A stretch of 62,500 nt of DNA from Glandiceps talaboti. Lineage: Eukaryota > Hemichordata > Enteropneusta > Spengelidae. The stretch is taken from NCBI RefSeq assembly GCF_964340395.1, contig NC_135567.1:16845306-16907805 (forward strand), given 5' to 3'. A program made the position numbers and the translations under genes. A model generated the notes under the pieces. That model was not told the origin of the DNA and did no database searches. It saw nothing but the letters and a program-made list of their open reading frames with translations. Positions 39,999-54,429 of this stretch are shown here, one piece after another (the first letter of the stretch is position 1; each line of letters opens with the position of its first letter).

Positions 39999-40472
39999 TT
40001 ATGTTGCATCATTGTCAGTTTGGACTTTATCCTCCTTTGAGCTGTCATTTGATGTTGAACCTCCTGAGGTAGCATCATTCTGAGTTTCGACTGTATCCCG
40101 CTGGGAGTTGTCATTTGATGTTGAACATCTTGAGGTTGCATCATTCTGAGTTTCAACTTTATCCGTCTGTGAGTTATCATTTGGTGTAGAAAGATCTGAG
40201 CTTGCATCATTGTTAATTTGGACTTTATCTTGCTGTGAGTTGTCATTTGGTATCGAACCTTTGGCGGTTGCATTGTTGTGAATTTGAACTTCATCCTTCT
40301 GTGAGCTGCCAGTTCTTATTAAACATCCTGAGGTTCCACTATTTACAGTTTCGACTTTAACCTCCCTTGGTTTACCATTTGATTCTGAACCTTCCGACGT
40401 TGTTTGTTTATTGAGATTTTCTGATATTTCTTGAAGTGAATCAATCACCAGGAATGCACCGTAACAAATATC
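39999..40472 (-). CDS. Gene B: cytoplasmic repeat tail and stop
   Basis: After [23 protein letters not shown], then five 22-residue repeats of the copy C type, and TAA at 39999-40001. Beyond the stop the frame stays open as E-C-S-T-P-N-G-S-P-D-I... to the TAG used by copy C. B therefore seems a shortened version by one nonsense change. Confidence 0.88.
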   Translation of the reverse strand, partial: DICYGAFLVIDSLQEISENLNKQTTSEGSESNGKPREVKVETVNSGTSGCLIRTGSSQKDEVQIHNNATAKGSIPNDNSQQDKVQINNDASSDLSTPNDNSQTDKVETQNDATSRCSTSNDNSQRDTVETQNDATSGGSTSNDSSKEDKVQTDNDAT

Positions 40473-40893
40473 CTACGAAAAACAACAAAGTCCAAATTAT
40501 TATGTATAGTATTGATAGAAGTTATTGACGACATAAAAAATATTATATTTATAACTTACTGATATACAAGCGTCAGTGTATTTGTGATATCATCATAATA
40601 AATAATATATTCGAATGTAACGAAGCGGTGTGACATCTGCCAGGCAGAGAAGCTATATATCATATATGCTGACAAATCGATTTTATTAAATAAATGCTTT
40701 GAAGTAATATCAAAGTGCTTAAAACAATATAGATATGCATTGACCAACTCCCACTGTGGTACCCATATCACGTGAAAAGGAATTTTTGAACTTTGAAATT
40801 GGAACTTCATAGAACTATACCATTAGTCGTCTGATGATCGCAACAGCGTGAAACACTGTGTAACGGCTCCTGTGTATCTTACTTGATACTGTG

Positions 40894-40977
<84 letters not shown>

Positions 40978-41133
40978 CTCAGTACAATCTGCGAAGACAG
41001 TGCTCTATACCGCAGAGCGCAATAGTTTTGGTAGTTCTGGAACTCTTTCTTGGTTGTAATCATTAATCTGATGATCGCACTATGCGTGAAACTCCGAGTT
41101 ACAACCAAAAAAGAGTTCCAGAACTACCAAAAC

Positions 41134-41203
<70 letters not shown>

Positions 41204-44200
41204 TATGTATGCCCTGTCCCGGATATTATCATCTGTTATTCATTTAATTATAAACTTACATTTGAAACGTCCAACATGACATGATTTACATCAATGTTTT
41301 CATTGTAATATTTAGAATCATGAAGTGTTTGAACAGCAGTTGTCAGGTCATCTATGATAAGTTTGATGTCGTCTGTATTGAGACAGTCCCACTCAGTGAA
41401 ATTAGACAATGTTGACAAGTTGCCACTGCTTGACAAGTCCTCAAATATTATTCGCCAACCGAGACGTAATTTTCGTGTCATTCTTAACTGTTGTTGTCTG
41501 AATTTTGGCAAACCTAACAAGACAATTAGTAGTATGTCATTTTTTTTATGGAATATTAAGACTTTTCCCCGTAGTTTTATGAATGAATTCTTGATATCGT
41601 TTTCCTACTAATAAATTTAAAAACAATTTGCAATTTTAATTCTCGGAAACAATAAACCACAAGACATGTACCAATTGATTTTCATGAAATTGCTATATAT
41701 ATCAGCATATCAGCATGGTTTGTAGCGATTCAGAATTAACCCCCGGTGACGGTCATGTTACTATTGATGGCACATAATAGTAATTATGCTATAAGTGCAG
41801 AGTTACACTGAATACATTTGTGAAGGAATCAAATAAGAAAATATATGTTAGGTAAAATACTAAGTAGAAAGAACATTGTGCATATACGTATAGTGGTTTG
41901 AGGAATTGTATTTTATAGCATAATGAATGACAATAATATGGTAAAATGGAATGTGTACAATATATTAAATGATATATTCACGTAATATTGAGATCTCATG
42001 AAGCTATGACGTCAATACATTGACCATTTACATAAAGCTGCACGTATAGTGACTACATACGGCAATATATATGTGAATGTTCTCAACGAGACAGTGTCAA
42101 AATAATAGCTAATCCAGCATGAAAGCATGTAATTACTCATGATATAGTATATATATACTTACTTCATAAGATACTGCAGTGTTGTCCTGCTATTAAACTT
42201 TGTAATTCTAAACTACAGACGCAGGGCATTGACATACTATGGTATGGTTTCTTTCTATAAGTTAAGAACAAATTACAAAATAGATTTTCAACTTACCGTC
42301 TGCTTCCTTTTCTGTCGCCAAACGTTTTATAAACCTTCTCAATCGTCTCACATCAATAAATGTAAATTCAGACGTAGAGAATGAATACAGAAAAGGGTTG
42401 ATCATTGAATTTAATGGGAGAACAACAGCAGCGAACCATGAATACACAATACCAGACATCTTTATACCAGCTACACCAACAAAGGTTACCATGGTGATTG
42501 GTAACCATGTCAACAGATTGACACTAATTATAGCTGAAATCATTATAAGAATCTTACGACTGTTACGTGATTTACGATCACCACCAATTGCCTTTCCACT
42601 CTTACGATTCTTGTTGAGAATAATGATATAACAAACTACTATCACAGCTACATAAAACATATCTAAAATTGTGAACATCGTAAAAGAGTATTCCCAACCT
42701 AAAGGTCTATCATGTCGTAGATGAAAAGGCAAACAAACAGTGTTGTCTCCGTAAAAGAACTCTCCAAAATAGTCAACCGAAGAAAGGGGTATGGCCGTAA
42801 TCAAAATGTAAAACACAACTCCTCCTGCTATAATACCACTAGCCTTTTTAAGAGATACCCGTATCTTTTTCAAAGGATTTGTAAGAACGACACATCGTAT
42901 CAAGGACATGGTAGTTAGTATATAGAGTGACATTTTGCTACAAACTGTTGCTAAGATACCAAGGAATTTACACATTATGCTTGTACGCCAAAGCAAATCT
43001 TGAGTTATATATTCACTGCCATAGTATGCATCCACACTTGTGATGATAATCAAATACACAATCATAAGCAGATCAGTAATAGATAAAGCCAATATCATGA
43101 AGGAATCTGTCGACATACGTGACTTGCGAGGCATAGACTTTAATCTCCAACCAATACAATATATATTCAACAAGAGTGATATCAACCCAATTACCCATGC
43201 TATAACGCGAACAGCGTTATTTGGCAGTAGGGGCTTGCAAGATCTGAACACATTTGCCTCTGGCAGACATTCGGTAAGATTACCATGCTCAACCCCAGCT
43301 ACACAACAGAGGGCATAAACATCAGAATATCTGAAAAAAATACTTGGAATAAATTTATCTTGCTATCGACCATCCACATGTCAAATAAGAACAACTTTAA
43401 AGTTAGCAATTTACCAAGTCAACAAAGGTCTTGGTAAATTCATTCAAACATATATAAGATATTGTATTAAGTACTAAAACGGTTATACACTTTAGTATAT
43501 CTGTGCATAAGCATTGATCACAAAAATAATTGTAAAGTATAAATATGAATATGGAATTGAATTTGACGAATATTTGCTTTATGTATGATGTTATTTAGAG
43601 TACTTACAATATATCAAGGTTTACTAAATCAGAAAAGACATCTTTCCAGAAATGTATGATACGATTATGCCGAATGTCCCTAGATATATAAACAAGTGTA
43701 TTTTTATGAGAAAGGTACAGACGAAACAGTGTGTGTGTGTGTATGTATGTATGTATGTATGTATGTATGCATGTATGTATGTATGTATGTATGTATGTAT
43801 GTATGTATGTATGCATGTATGTATGTGTGTGTGTATGTATGTATGTATGTATGTATGTATGTATGTATGTATGTATGTATGTATGTATGTATGTATGTTT
43901 TTGTATGTATGTATGTATGTATGTATGTATGTATGTATGTATGAATCAACAAAATGATCTAATATTTGAAATGTCGACATTGACATTTAAAAAGCTAAAT
44001 GTGTCAATAACATTATTTAATAACCAATTCTTTCTTTTTAATGCCAAATTTTTCACAATACATTTGACTTCAATATAGAATGTTGTCAATACTCACAACA
44101 ATTTAAGTCTTGTAAGACCATTCAGAATCGGACGCGAAAGTGTATCCAAACCATTGTTGGACAAAATCCTAGAATGTTAAGTAAGGACATGGCAAAACAA

Positions 44201-46247
44201 CATACAATGACAGTTCCAGTTTAATGTAAAATCTTACAAATACCAATAAACTATAGAATGCTATTTTTAAGTGAGCATACACATTTTGTGTACTTTTACT
44301 ATATATAAGAAGGTAATTTCAGCAATGGAATCCACATCCTCCTGAAGAACAATGAGTTATCTGAAAATGTCATTTTCAGATAAAGTATCTTCAGACAATG
44401 CCAAAAACTATCCATCCTCCCACAAATACATTTTACCTCTGAACTATATGTGATCTCATGTCATGCCTACTTATCTTACATAATATGGGTTGATCTTTTG
44501 TAAGACCAGAAATCACTAAAGCCTGATATATGGGCATAATTTACAGACTTCAGTTGTATAATTTAGTATATGTGTAGTAAGATATCTACAATATAACAAT
44601 TATTTGATCTATGTATTGGAAATAGCAGAGGAGTATTAACATTAGCCTCATTTGTAATGTAATCAGAACTGTGCAGTAATACTACAACTGTGCAATAGCG
44701 AACTCTCTAAAGCACGTGTCCAGTGCTTTCTTTTTAGCAAATTTTGATCGCCAAACATACCATTCAATGTCTAGACACACCTTCATCATTATGTGTTATT
44801 ATGTCACTTTATGTATATGTAATAAAATAACTTACAGAAACAGCAGATTTCTTTGATCTCTGAATATTCCAGTTGGTAAATCCGTAAGGGCATTTTCTGA
44901 AAGATTTCTTCAAAATAAAAATAAAAATCTTAGTCAGCATGTGAACATTACATCACCGTAGAAGAAAGGCTTATGTTCAAACACAGCAATTTCTTCACTT
45001 TGCTCTCTGTGTATTCTAGTTAATCATGAACCAACATCAAATAAACCTATAGATATTTCTTTATCTTTCTTGAATCATTACTTAAACAAATAACATGATA
45101 TCTCTATTTATGTATCTGTCCCATATACCATCCGTGTTCTATGGTATTTTAACTTATAAATATTATATGAATTTGGCATCCTAAAGTCAAACACGTTGGG
45201 TGAAGTACATATAGTACTTTACACAACTTACTATTAATTGACTCCCCAAATTACATAACTACTCAGTAGGTAGTAGTTTGAAACTATGGTCTAGAATTTG
45301 AAAGAGTGTATGTTATTTTACATGCCCATTTATTCAAATTAATCAATCTATCAATTAACTAATTAAACTAATAGTATAGTACTTATATACAGCTATGTAA
45401 ATACAAGATTCAGGTGACAGCAATGATTAATAATTATAAAATATACTTACAGATAGCCTAACTTGGTCAGATGACTGAATGTATTCTGGGATATTTGTTC
45501 TATAAATCTTAATTTGCAAGCAACGCTGCAAATAATAAATATGAACGTAACATATTATTGAATATGACTTTGCTATGACGTACATATTAGCAATCGGCAG
45601 ATCATTTATTTCAAAAGTGGTATTTTTTTAATGTGTTCCGCCTTTACTTCAAACATATTCAAACATCGCAAATACCAAACAACACAACTTTCTTTAATTT
45701 CATTTTGATAAACACTGCTCCAATGTACAAATTAATAAGAAGTATCATTTAACTGCTGATATGCATTCATTGAATCTGTTTCAGTCTTGGTATTGGTACC
45801 ATATATAATTCTGCCAGCTAGTAATAATGATTTGCTGTTGTGTTTTTATCTTCAGAGATAGTGTATGGGTTGACTATTTTAACAGTTTTTAACATATGCA
45901 ATGACGAATAAAAGTAAGCAACACGAATACGGATTATTAACAGATATATATTTATTTATATATTAATTCCCTGTCATAAATTATGTATTCCTCAACACAA
46001 TTTACAAATAGTAAAATCGAAATACGTAAAGAGACATACATGCTTCTTAATTCAGAATGCAAATTATCCAATACATCAGATGAAGTATTTAGACAAACCA
46101 TTTCAAGATCAATGCATGAACAACCATCGGGACATGTAAAGTCTGTCAAAGATATTTAGTCAACAATCAGTTTAAATTTAATTAATGATCAATGCATACA
46201 CTGATATGCGCATGTAGACATATATAACCAGGTGCAGACAGACGTGC

Positions 46248-46326
<79 letters not shown>

Positions 46327-46369
46327 AAGACAGACAGACAGGCAGGCAGGCAGGCAGGCAGACAGATAA

Positions 46370-46404
<35 letters not shown>

Positions 46405-46437
46405 GGCAGACAGACAGACAGACAGACAGACAAGCAA

Positions 46438-46487
<50 letters not shown>

Positions 46488-47730
46488 TGACAAAATGGCT
46501 AATATTCATACACAGGCACTTCCGTGAAAATATATATACTCACACACCCATTGGGAGAATATGTACGAAATTTAAGTATAATTCATACTAATAAACAGTA
46601 ACATAATGTAGTAGACAATCACCACCTTAAAAACGTATTCAAGGAATCTAGATAATGTACATGCCCAGTTAATATGAAATACTTGATTCATGTGGTACAA
46701 CATAAATATCATGATCTTATAGTATAGGAACAACTGTAATGTATAATAAAGTTAATCAAAGACAATCTTCTAAATACTGCTGTTAACGTCAAGGAGGCGT
46801 TTGTAATGACGTCACTGTATACCCGGATGGCGCTAAGCAATCTGAGAGTCTCTGGAAAATTCCATGAAATAGTGCATGGTGAATGAAGTGACGGTACCCC
46901 GTTGTCTGAGCTTCGGCTTGTAGTAAAATCTATAGCCCCTTGAATTGATCTGACCAAGATCTATAGCCATACAGTTGTAGGTAGGGAAACAGTTAATCGG
47001 TGGACGTAGGTGAGAATCCTGTTTTAGTACTTTTAGCTGAAGTACTCCTTCGCTTGTGGGCAGGCCACGAATCCGTCTTTTTCATTGTCATATACAGACA
47101 GTATCACAGACTGTCTTATAGTGTTATAGGGACAAGCGAAGCTTGTTCATATTTATCCAGTCTATTACAATCCTAACTCATGACCTTGCTATGATTTGAT
47201 TTTAAATCACGTTTTCTAAATAGCTATATAAACTAATTAAAATGAAATGTTAATGGAAATCAACCAACCACAATAAAGTTCATCATCTCCATGAACACAG
47301 TGTGGAGTACCATCACATATATAGTCTGGACCTACACAAACCGTACTACTTCTACACTTGTATGATCCATTTGGACACTGGAATTCAGCTGGTAACAAAA
47401 ATCACGTGATAATAAATTCATGAGTAAAGTAATGCAATGAATGTACGTGTAATTCTAGCAATTACTTTAGAATTTGTAGCACGTTTTAAATCATTTTTAC
47501 AGTTTTACTTAAGTGACGTCGCCCAGTGAACATCAGCACATATAACTATCTATGCTGAATATTTCCACGATACATAAGTTAAAGTTATTATGTTTTAACA
47601 GATTAGTCAAGAATAAGCTTTTTGAGTGAAATTTGTGTTTAATATTCTCAAATAGATCACGCCTACTCCTTCTCGACAATGAGTAAGGCAAATAATGGGA
47701 TGAACAGTGAAGTTTAAATATACATATTTG

Positions 47731-47820
<90 letters not shown>

Positions 47821-49270
47821 CACAATTGTCCAGGTCTTCATCATAGCCATTATAACAGTCTTGTATTCCATTACACAATCTATGGAGTGGGATGCAGTAA
47901 CTATCAGGACATTTGTAGGTGTAAGCTGGACATACAAAGTCATCTGTTTGAAAAAATAAATAAAGACATGAACTATGCATCATACTATTAGATGAAAAGA
48001 TTGTAGTATTGTATTTGTTGTTACTGCCTTTATATGATAAACCCAAGTTTTTGTTTACAACATTTTGGGTTCACATATATCTAAAAATTGTGAAACATTT
48101 CAAGATTTATGAGTTATTCATTTTCATCGATCATAATAGTCAAATGGGGACATTCTGGGTTATTTTTTTACTTTAATAGCAAAATGATAGAATCAGTATT
48201 TTTAAAATTTAAGAATTAAAATCTGGCTTTATATACTTACTGCAATCGTTCAAACTGGAGGCATCTCTACATCCTGGTTTATATCCATATTGATCAAAGT
48301 CATAAAGACACCACTGTTTCTCATCAATACATACACCATCATGACATCGTTTTTCTGCCTCATCACATGTGACTTTTTGCTCTGATGTTAAATACCAAAT
48401 AATATGTTATCAACAATGTATTGTACGATATATGCACTTTCCGAGCACTCTAGATGTTTCATTGTTACCTTAAATTTAAGGCTACGAGTGAAAATCCATG
48501 TAATGATACACATCGAATAATTTTGGTCAAACTGTAATAGTATATATTGTGTGACACAAGCCAAGTCTAATATCTAACATCAAGCTGTAACAAATGTAAT
48601 TTTGACAAATACACTGTAGTTCAGTTTAAAAACCGGTAAAGGGCATCTTTCCGTGAGAATCAGTAAAGTATCAAAGTTTACGTAGTGTAAATTTTATACA
48701 GTGAAGGTTAAAAAGGAATTATTCGTGGTGTAGCATTTTTCCAATCAGATGCGTGTTGGTTTTCTAAGCTTCCTTGAATACACAAACAGAAGAAAATATT
48801 CAGTAACGTACCACAGCCGAATTCATCCTCAGATACACCCTCATCACAATAAACACAGTCGGTTATTCCATCACAACGAAGAGAAGGTGGTAAACATGTA
48901 CCATCAAGACATGTTATAGCATTACAAATTTCTGTCATAGAATTATTCATACAATGAAAAAAAATATATATATATGCAAAAAAAAAGCTTACAAGTTAAT
49001 TACTAATTGCCCTATAATACATAAGGAATCATGCATATCATATGCAAATGTTACACATGTTGGCTATTAGAAACTACTTGAGATTTATGACAAATGTAGG
49101 CATACATACATACATACATACATACATACATACATACATACATACATACATACATACATGCACATACATACATACATACATACATACATACATACATACA
49201 TACATACATACATACATACATACATGCACACACACACACACATACATACATACATACATACATACATACA

Positions 49271-49306
<36 letters not shown>

Positions 49307-49328
49307 TACTAGTATATATGTGTTTTTC

Positions 49329-49359
<31 letters not shown>

Positions 49360-52300
49360 GTGGTGTATGTGTGCCAAACCAATTACCTTTATCTTTGCAG
49401 TCAATTTCATCAGATCCATCCAAACAGTCCAACTTTAAATCGCATTGTTTGTTAAGGCTTATAATCTGATTATTTAAACATTTGAATTCACTTGTTGCAT
49501 TGTAGATAGTAAAATCTGCCATGGGTAGAAAAATCGAATGAGTATCTAATCAGTATGTCGAGGTTATCAGGAATATAAAATTGATGGACACGGGCCTGGG
49601 GATACGTTCCTGTTCTTTACCAATGTTGAGTAACCCTAAATTACAACTTTTCAAACTATAACCATTTTATTAGAGCTATTCTTTTCTGATTTTTGCCTCT
49701 AAGATCACAAATACTATAGCTATGAATACATTATACGAATTATTACCGTAACAAATGTCATTTAAATGGAGATCACAGCAAATTTCATAGAAAATTTGAC
49801 TCCAAATACAAAATATAGATTCACTTAATTTTAACGACAGTAAATAATCTGTCGAATTCAGGCAAGTCTGTCTATTTGTGTCGACAAGCAAATTTGTCAT
49901 TAAATACAATGTTTTATTCGATTTTAAAATAAAAAAGGGAGACGTTGATCGAAAATTGTTGAAATTAACCTACCACAATATTTTTCGTCAGAGCCGTCGT
50001 GACAATCTTCATAAAAGTCACAATATTTTGTAAACGATACACGCCTACCATCATCACATTGGAATTGGGTATAGGTTATATTATCTGAAGGGAAACATTA
50101 CAATTTTACGAATTATGGTGGTTTATTCGGATGACAACAAGACCACACCCATAGCATAGCAACACCCAAATGATCATGTATATTGCAAAGATAGCAACAG
50201 AGATTAATTACATCCATAGCTAGGTGGTTTATTTAATGACATTTTAGTACTACACAATTGTAATGCAAAATATAATTTCAAACAATGTATAATTTTGATA
50301 ATGGTGCACTAATTTGAAATCAGCATGCTTTTCTTTTGCATTGGTTGTATTTTTGAAGAAAGGCATATTGTTGACATAATTCAAGCCAGTGATATGAATG
50401 ATTCAGAGATGCATAAAACATGCTATATATCAATAGAAATTGTTAATATACATCACAATAATAAACGGATATCACCAAAGTACAAAGTGAACACACCTAC
50501 CAGCTTTGATACTGTAATAATACTAAAGATTAACATATGAAATATGTATAAACAATATCATTTAAATGTTCCGAAGTTTATTATTGGTATTGAGAGAATG
50601 GTTATTGTTCGACATTTTTCCAAACTTTGTTAATTGGGACCAGGTGTTCACATAACTCACTATGCAAATGAGTGGTGTCAATTACCAATCTAGTAATTAA
50701 CACCTTTGTTTTAATGCATGCTGATTACTTCAGTCTGCTTCTGAAGTCCTTAGTGAATGGACAAAAGCTTTAAATGGAGCTTTCTAAAACTGTTTGTATT
50801 GGAAAATGATAAGTTTATACTACACTAAAACTTACATATTTCAATCTAAAATCTCACTCACTTATCCACTTCTCTCTATATCCTTCCATACTTTCAAATT
50901 GTTTCTCTGTATCCACTCGTTTTTTAGTAGTTCTTGTCTGCAGCTCAAGCTCTCGGATAACAGATGCATTATAAATTCGGTTTATAATTATTACATCTAT
51001 TTGTTATGTGTATTGATACTTTGATGGTATAAAACAAAATGTTCTTACCACACATTTGACCATAACAGCTGACAGAATTATCGCATATGTCACTTGGATG
51101 GATACATTCTCCACTTGTACATTGATACATATTTAAAGGACAGGAACCGTTGCCTATCACTTAAAAGATAATGAATGTGAGGATGAATAATAGTATTGAT
51201 ATAATATCTAAGATAATCATCTGATAAAAAATGATAAAAAAATATGAAATGAGGAATATAATATAAGAGGTTTATAACTATCTATCTGTGACGAAGACTA
51301 AGAAAAGACATTTAAAAACCAAAAGATATGACCTATGTAAAATAGTGCAGAACCTGAATTTATACTGTTTTAGCTTATTTTTTTGTTGCATATTTAAAAA
51401 AACAACAACACAGTATTGTACTTTTGTATGTCAAAATGCATGGTCGGTAGCTCCAGATTAGGTATTACAATAACCACAAATGGAGATCACAGCACAATCC
51501 CATAGTCATTTGCATCTGAGCATGCTCAGTGTGGATTTCAAGTTCCCTATTGACAGAACTCAACATGGTATCAGGACATACAAATAAACGATTTGATGAC
51601 GTAATTTTCCTATCTATAAAAAATGTTTATGAAAATAATAGGATGCAATCAACTGGTCTAACCATGACAGAAGGCAATCATAATGTTATGAAGGACATGC
51701 ATCAATATGAACAACATACTGAAATGTGGTTTTCGTTAAGTATTTTTGCTTGAGTAATATGCTTAAAAACTCAGCAAGATAACGTTTTGCAATAATTCAA
51801 CATTAAGAATAACATTGTAAATTATATAGAAAGTCATTGCATTTTACTAAACAAAATATGTGTATGATAGGAGAAACGAAGTCTCCCCTCAAGGCACCCC
51901 TAGTATTTGAATTAGGCTACTCTTTACGGTAGTATATGGTGTTAAAATTCAGTAAGTCAATAATTGGTTTGAATGATATAGTAGAAATGTATGCATTGTC
52001 TTTAATATATTGAATCAGTACTATAATATACTCACCACTAGGGAGGCTTTTCTCCGTGCTGTCTGTGGTGGAAATCGATGCTACAAATGTAAAACCGATG
52101 CTACTGTTCGTGAAATTGAACTTTGACACCATATTTTACATGAACACATGCTGAAGCATACAACCAAGTATGTCGTTTTCGTTTGTCTGTTTTGCTTGTT
52201 TGTTTGTTTGTTCGTTTGTTCGTTCGTTTGTTTTTTGTAATTAGAGATAAGGATCATATCAAAAGTAAGTCTGGCTGGATTATACTTTTCTCTGTTTCTA

Positions 52301-53688
52301 AAACATGTATGTTCATCGAAATTAGTGGTTAAAATTACCTACCAATACTTTTGTCAACGATTGATCCTTGCTTGCATATGAAAAGTTTTGATAGTTTTTC
52401 ATCACAGAGGATATCGTACCAGTGATTATGTGAATGGAAGTTATTTAAGTACAGAGCCACACAATCTTGATAAATACTTCCATCTGGTTGCTTGCTAATT
52501 GAAGTGACAAAGAAAATGATACTCCTTTATCGGTATATATATGTACAAACAACAAATTCGCAATTAATTTTGATTGACATACATTAAGAGTATCTACATT
52601 GTAAGGTTATACGTACATACAAACATATATACATACACACATATACATACATACATACATACATACATACATACATACATACATACATACATACATACAT
52701 ACATACATACATGCATATTTATTTATTTATTTATTTATTAAGCCGTGTACACAAGAAGTGACATTGCCAAGAAAACCAAATGAAACACTGATGTTTACAA
52801 TATCTTGAAAATATTGAGTATATCACTAAGATATTTAGCTGTGGCACTTGCTATAGTATCATCTACAAATGAAAAAATGTACTTCAATAGAGAATGATTA
52901 TCAAATTTAAGTAACTGCGACTGTAAACTAAATAAAATGTCCAAGTATTCATCTCTTATCTTCTGAATTTTTTTCATTTTTACACATTAATGCACAGTGA
53001 AATTCATCTCCAATACTCGAGCTACATAAGGTGCATAATCTCTGTTTCCTTTCAATATTCTTGTAACGGCCAGTTTAAATTGGCAATATATGGTTTGAAA
53101 TCCTTAGTTTTGTTACAGCTATTCTATCAAAGGTGTTTCTAACAACAGATAAATATTTGTTGTTACTTGCCACAGATTTCTTCCACATGATTTCAAAGAA
53201 TCTTTAACTTTCTTTAATATAGTAGACAATTTATAATTATCACTAACTATAAAATGGGAACAGTTACAAAATGAAAATACTGAATGAACAAAATCAAGAT
53301 ATATGGACTGGTGTTTTTCATGCAACCCCATTTCTAATTTGTATGCATAATCAAGTAAAGATGCCTTTTAACTTGTTTTAACTGAAACCAATATTTGACA
53401 ACATTTTCAATAACAGTAATTAATAATGGAAAACGACCTAATTCACCTAAGCATGCATGAATACATGATGTTTTTTTTTAACTCCAAGCATATATCTACA
53501 TGCTTTTATGTGTGTTGATTCAATATCATTCATCACAGGCTTAAGAAAGTATTCATTGAATTTGCCAACATCAACTCTACATACATACATACATACATAC
53601 ATACATACATACATACATACATACATACATACACACACACATACACATACACACATACATACATACACACATACATACATACATACAT

Positions 53689-53721
<33 letters not shown>

Positions 53722-53750
53722 TACATACATACATACATACATACATACAT

Positions 53751-53783
<33 letters not shown>

Positions 53784-54395
53784 TACATACATACATACAT
53801 ACATACATACATACATACATACATACATACATACATACATACATACATACATACACACATTAAGCTACAAAGATTTTATAAGGTATGGTTAACCTTACCC
53901 AGTTACACTCCAATCAGAATACATAAATTGGGCTCCATCTGACCACATATACTGACCTTCTTTTTGTACATCAGTTAAACCTATCAAAACAATATACTTT
54001 TGTTTAATTGTTAATATGTGTTTATTTTTAAGGTAGAGCCTGGACATATTCGTATTTATATAAACTGAAAAAATCATACATTTGCATACCTATATATATC
54101 CACGATCTCGGATGGTCCAAGACAAGTGTATGGATGAACTTGGCCTCTATCTCTGAGGTGATACTCGTGAGAGTTGAGTTATTTTCACGGCAGATATTGT
54201 CACTCTGTGTCCACGTTACACTTGCAGGTGTAGCAAAGAGTTTATAACAATGATCTTGATATAAAGCCCAGTCTGATGAACAGTTATGCCCTGAAAAGTT
54301 TAAAAAAAATTATCGTGCAACTAACTGACCATTTATCGATTACGTACATAGGCAAAGAGGTCAAATATATCCATATTATAGTATATATCTATCTA

Positions 54396-54429
<34 letters not shown>

